NCBI RefSeq assembly: GCF_025938095.1
Contig: NZ_JAPCZF010000006.1
Location: forward strand, 1 to 64,000
Length of the DNA: 64,000 nt
Direction of reading: 5' to 3'
From: Novosphingobium sp. JCM 18896
GTDB lineage: Bacteria; Pseudomonadota; Alphaproteobacteria; Sphingomonadales; Sphingomonadaceae
Part shown: positions 61,564 through 64,000 of the stretch, piece after piece
How positions within the stretch are numbered: the first letter of the stretch is position 1
Layout of the letters: the number at the start of each line of letters is the position of its first letter
Position numbers and translations under genes: made by a program
Notes under the pieces: generated by a model
Told to the model about the DNA's origin: nothing
The model's input: the letters and a program-made list of their open reading frames with translations, nothing else
The model's database searches: none

Positions 61564-63735
61564 TCAATTCCCCGGCGCTGGCGTGGGCCGCAACTGGTTG
61601 CCCGGCTGCCCCGGACGCGGTGAGGGGACGGCGCCAGGCCGCGCCGGGTTCTGGTCGCGCTGGCGGCGGCCGGTGGCCTGGTCGAGGAAATCATCGTTCG
61701 CCGCCGGCGGCGGGCCATCCTGCTGGAAGCCGATGTTGTCGCCCTGCCCTTCGGCCGGCGGCTCGCCCGGCCCCTTGTTGGCGTCGCCGGGGCGGATCAT
61801 GTTGCCCTGGTCGTCGGTGTAGTAATATTCGTTGGGATCGCCGTGGAGCTGCTCGTCATCGGGTTCGAGCTGCCAGTCGGGCAGCTTGAGTTCGGTGTCG
61901 AACTTCTCGACCGGGCGCCGGGCCACGGCATAGCGCATATAGGCGGCGAAGGCGCGCGCGGGCGCGGTGCCGCCCTGAAGGCCAGGCACGGCCTTGGCAT
62001 CGTCGCGGCCCATCCACACGCCGGTGGTCACGCCGCTCGAGAAGCCGACGAACCAGCCGTCCTTGTTCGAGCTCGTCGTACCGGTCTTGCCCGCCACCGG
62101 TCGGCCGATCTGCGCGGCCTTGCCGGTGCCCGTGGCGACCGCCGACTGCAGCAGGTCGGTGATGCCCGCGGCGACATATTGCGGCACCAGCAGCTCGCCG
62201 CGCGGCGCCGGGCGGCGATAGATCTCCTCACCGTCGGTCTTGGTCACCTTGAGGATGCCATAGGGCTCGACCGAGGCGCCCTTGGCCGAGACCGCGGCGA
62301 AAGCCCGCGTCATGTCGATCAGGCGCACGTCCGAGGTGCCGAGCACCATCGAGGGCAGGGTGTTGACCGGGGTGGTGATGCCGAAGCGCCGCGCCATCGA
62401 GGCGACCGCACCGAAGCCCACCTCGTTGCCGAGCTGCGCGGCAACGGTGTTCTTCGAATAGGCGAAGGCTGTGCGCACGTCGATCTCGCCGGCATAGCCA
62501 CGGCTCGAATTGTGCGGGCTCCAGCCCTGGATCGTCACGGGTTCGTCGACCACGCGATCGTCGGGCTTGTAGCCCGCCTCGAGCGCGGCGAGATAGACGA
62601 ACAGCTTCCAGGCCGAGCCAGGCTGGCGCACGGCATTGGTCGCGCGGTTGTAGTTCGAGGTGACGTAGTCGGTGCCGCCGACCATCGCGAGGACGGCGCC
62701 GTCGCGGTCGAGGCTGACCAGTGCGCCCTGCGCGCCCTTGGGCGCGTTGGCCGCAACCGCCGCCGTGGCGGCGCGCTGCATGCCGGGATCGAGCGTGGTC
62801 CAGACCTCGATCGGCTCGTCGTTGTCGGGCAGGATCAGGTCGAGCTGCGGCAGAGCCCAGTCGGTGAAATAGCGCGCCGAGTTCTGACCGGCCTCGGGCG
62901 CAGGCTTGACCCCGTCGAGATCGGCAGCCGCGCGCTGTGCCGCGGTGATGACGCCCGCTTCCTGCATGACCGAAAGCACGACCTCGGCGCGCTCCTTGCC
63001 CGCCTTGGCATCGGCGGTCGGCGAATAGCGCGAGGGTGCCTTGACCAGGCCGGCGATGATCGCCGCCTCGGGCAACGACAGCTGCTTGGCGTCGTGGCCG
63101 AAGAACTTGCGGCTGGCCGCGTCGATGCCATAGGCGCCGCCGCCGAAATAGACCTTGTTGAGGTAGAGTTCGAGCACCTGGTCCTTCGAGAACTTCCACT
63201 CGAGCGCCATGGCCAGCACGGCCTCGCGGATCTTGCGGTCGAAGGTGCGGTTGTTGTTGAGGAACACCGTGCGCGCGAGCTGCTGGGTGATCGTTGAACC
63301 GCCCTGACGCCAGCGGCCGCTCTCGACGCGGACCATCAGCGAGCGGACGATACCGATCGGATCGACGCCGATGTGCGAGCGGAAGCGCCGGTCCTCGACC
63401 GAGACCGTCGCGTCCTTCATCACTTGCGGGATCTGATCGTAGGGGATCCACTTACCGTAGCTCGGCCCGAGCGAGACCAGTTCGGTGCCGTCGCGCGCGC
63501 GCACGACGATCATCTGGCCGACCTGGCTCGACTTCAGCTTGTCGTAAGTCGGCAGCGACTGCGCCGCGACGAGCACCGAGACCACCACGACGATCGCCGC
63601 GAGCAGCGCGCCGGCAAAGCCCCAGATGGCGGTGCCGCGCACGAAGCGCCAGAAGCGCGAAGGGGTCTTCTTGGGCTTTTCGGGCGGAGACGGGGGCGAA
63701 CTCTGCGGTTTGCGCAGATTGTCGTTGCGTGCCAT
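61564..63735 (-). CDS. PBP1A family bifunctional penicillin-binding protein
   Basis: A 723-residue class A PBP. Short basic cytosolic tail, one membrane anchor (FAGALLAAIVVVVSVLVAAQ), glycosyltransferase domain with EDRRFRSHIGVD, GGSTITQQLARTVFLNN and KFSKDQVLELYLNKVYFGG, and transpeptidase domain with SAWK (catalytic Ser), SKN and KTGTTSSNKDGWFVGF. The C-terminal ~60 residues are proline/glycine-rich and disordered. It polymerises and cross-links peptidoglycan. Confidence 0.95.
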   Translation of the reverse strand: MARNDNLRKPQSSPPSPPEKPKKTPSRFWRFVRGTAIWGFAGALLAAIVVVVSVLVAAQSLPTYDKLKSSQVGQMIVVRARDGTELVSLGPSYGKWIPYDQIPQVMKDATVSVEDRRFRSHIGVDPIGIVRSLMVRVESGRWRQGGSTITQQLARTVFLNNNRTFDRKIREAVLAMALEWKFSKDQVLELYLNKVYFGGGAYGIDAASRKFFGHDAKQLSLPEAAIIAGLVKAPSRYSPTADAKAGKERAEVVLSVMQEAGVITAAQRAAADLDGVKPAPEAGQNSARYFTDWALPQLDLILPDNDEPIEVWTTLDPGMQRAATAAVAANAPKGAQGALVSLDRDGAVLAMVGGTDYVTSNYNRATNAVRQPGSAWKLFVYLAALEAGYKPDDRVVDEPVTIQGWSPHNSSRGYAGEIDVRTAFAYSKNTVAAQLGNEVGFGAVASMARRFGITTPVNTLPSMVLGTSDVRLIDMTRAFAAVSAKGASVEPYGILKVTKTDGEEIYRRPAPRGELLVPQYVAAGITDLLQSAVATGTGKAAQIGRPVAGKTGTTSSNKDGWFVGFSSGVTTGVWMGRDDAKAVPGLQGGTAPARAFAAYMRYAVARRPVEKFDTELKLPDWQLEPDDEQLHGDPNEYYYTDDQGNMIRPGDANKGPGEPPAEGQGDNIGFQQDGPPPAANDDFLDQATGRRQRDQNPARPGAVPSPRPGQPGNQLRPTPAPGN

Positions 63736-63829
63736 GTGGCTAGCTGGCCCCTCCGGTGGACGCGCGCGTCAAAACAGTGCCGCCCGTTGCATGAAACAAG
63801 CATAACACAGGGTTAACGGCAGGCACCAT

Positions 63830-63856
63830 AGCCCCCTAGCCGCAGGCCAGGGGGCT
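63830..63856 (-). terminator. hairpin after msrB
   Basis: AGCCCCCT (63830-63837) pairs perfectly with AGGGGGCT (63849-63856). It follows the msrB stop on the minus strand but lacks a T-tract, so termination strength is uncertain. Confidence 0.45.
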
Positions 63857-63864
63857 GGCAAAGC

Positions 63865-64000
63865 CTATTCCTTCGGCTTGAAATCGAGCGAGGCGCTGTT
63901 GATGCAATAGCGCAGCCCGTTCTCGCCCGGGCCATCGGGGAAAACGTGGCCGAGATGGCTTTCGCACTTGGCGCAGCGCACCTCGGTGCGGACCATGCCG
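63865..64000 (-). CDS. msrB: methionine-R-sulfoxide reductase, C-terminal part
   Basis: The last 45 codons of a gene cut by the window edge. The translation reads VRCAKCESHLGHVFPDGPG, then NGLRYCINSASLDF and a stop at 63865-63867: the CxxC zinc site, the GHVFPDGP block and the RYCIN motif with catalytic cysteine are diagnostic of MsrB. It reduces the R epimer of methionine sulfoxide. Confidence 0.95.
   Translation of the reverse strand, partial: GMVRTEVRCAKCESHLGHVFPDGPGENGLRYCINSASLDFKPKE

Noticed and set aside
1..64000. CRISPR arrays or insertion sequences
   Set aside because: No regularly spaced direct repeats with unique spacers and no transposase gene were seen anywhere in the window.

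Overview
The window is about 64 kb of a GC-rich alphaproteobacterial chromosome, most likely a sphingomonad (Novosphingobium, Sphingobium or Sphingomonas type). The flanking housekeeping genes suggest this: Mrp/ApbC, HflK-HflC, a Do-like protease and a family-51-type PBP1A, all with strong GC3 bias, plus a GTTC-N7-GTTC SOS-type box. The species call is an inference from style and gene order.

Layout. (1) 1-1100: left flank with no confident gene and one hairpin terminator. (2) 1121-6695: a defence island. It holds an AbiJ-like abortive-infection gene, then a divergent cluster. Leftward are an XRE repressor (CapH type) and an ImmA/IrrE-like metallopeptidase (CapP type). Rightward is a three-gene short type II CBASS operon: patatin phospholipase effector (CapV), CD-NTase and E2-like protein. 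The divergent promoters share their -35 region, and one repeated motif sits on both -10 boxes. (3) 6800-6875: tRNA-Val(TAC). (4) 6835-50843: a complete temperate prophage of about 44 kb with HK97-type head and siphovirus-type tail, bounded by a 41-bp direct repeat made of the 5' half of that tRNA. (5) 50834-64000: host chromosome with a CDF transporter, a MarR-like regulator, hemH, a molybdopterin oxidoreductase large subunit, mrp/apbC, hflK-hflC, degP-like, a DUF559 gene between inverted repeats, PBP1A and the end of msrB.

Prophage logic. Leftward early genes (6901-17487) encode the integrase, a run of small accessory genes, a cytosine methyltransferase that fully overlaps a second conserved-looking frame, NinB, a DUF968 nuclease, SSB, a probable annealing protein, a Gp157-like protein and an HNH nuclease. 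Two operator clusters with the half-site pattern TCACA-N3-TGTGA flank the repressor (18071-18397), as in a lambda-like OL/OR switch. Rightward are a Cro-like gene, replication genes (primase-helicase split from its zinc finger by a frame change), a NusG-like protein, HNH, TerS/TerL, portal, protease, capsid, connectors, tail tube, a G/GT chaperone pair with a -1 slip site, a tape measure with an embedded M15 peptidase, tail tip and fibre proteins, holin-like proteins, a GH24 endolysin and an Rz/Rz1 spanin pair. The right arm (47320-50742) returns to leftward accessory genes including an adenine methyltransferase and a T5orf172/GIY-YIG protein.

Most notable. Five intergenic copies of an unnamed ~80-nt element in the prophage show compensatory changes in two stems, so they look like a structured RNA or DNA family. 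Prophage integration cuts the tRNA-Val from its own promoter and supplies a new one inside the end of the integrase gene. A DUF305 cargo gene sits between portal and protease, flanked by two copies of the portal 3' end that differ only at synonymous positions.
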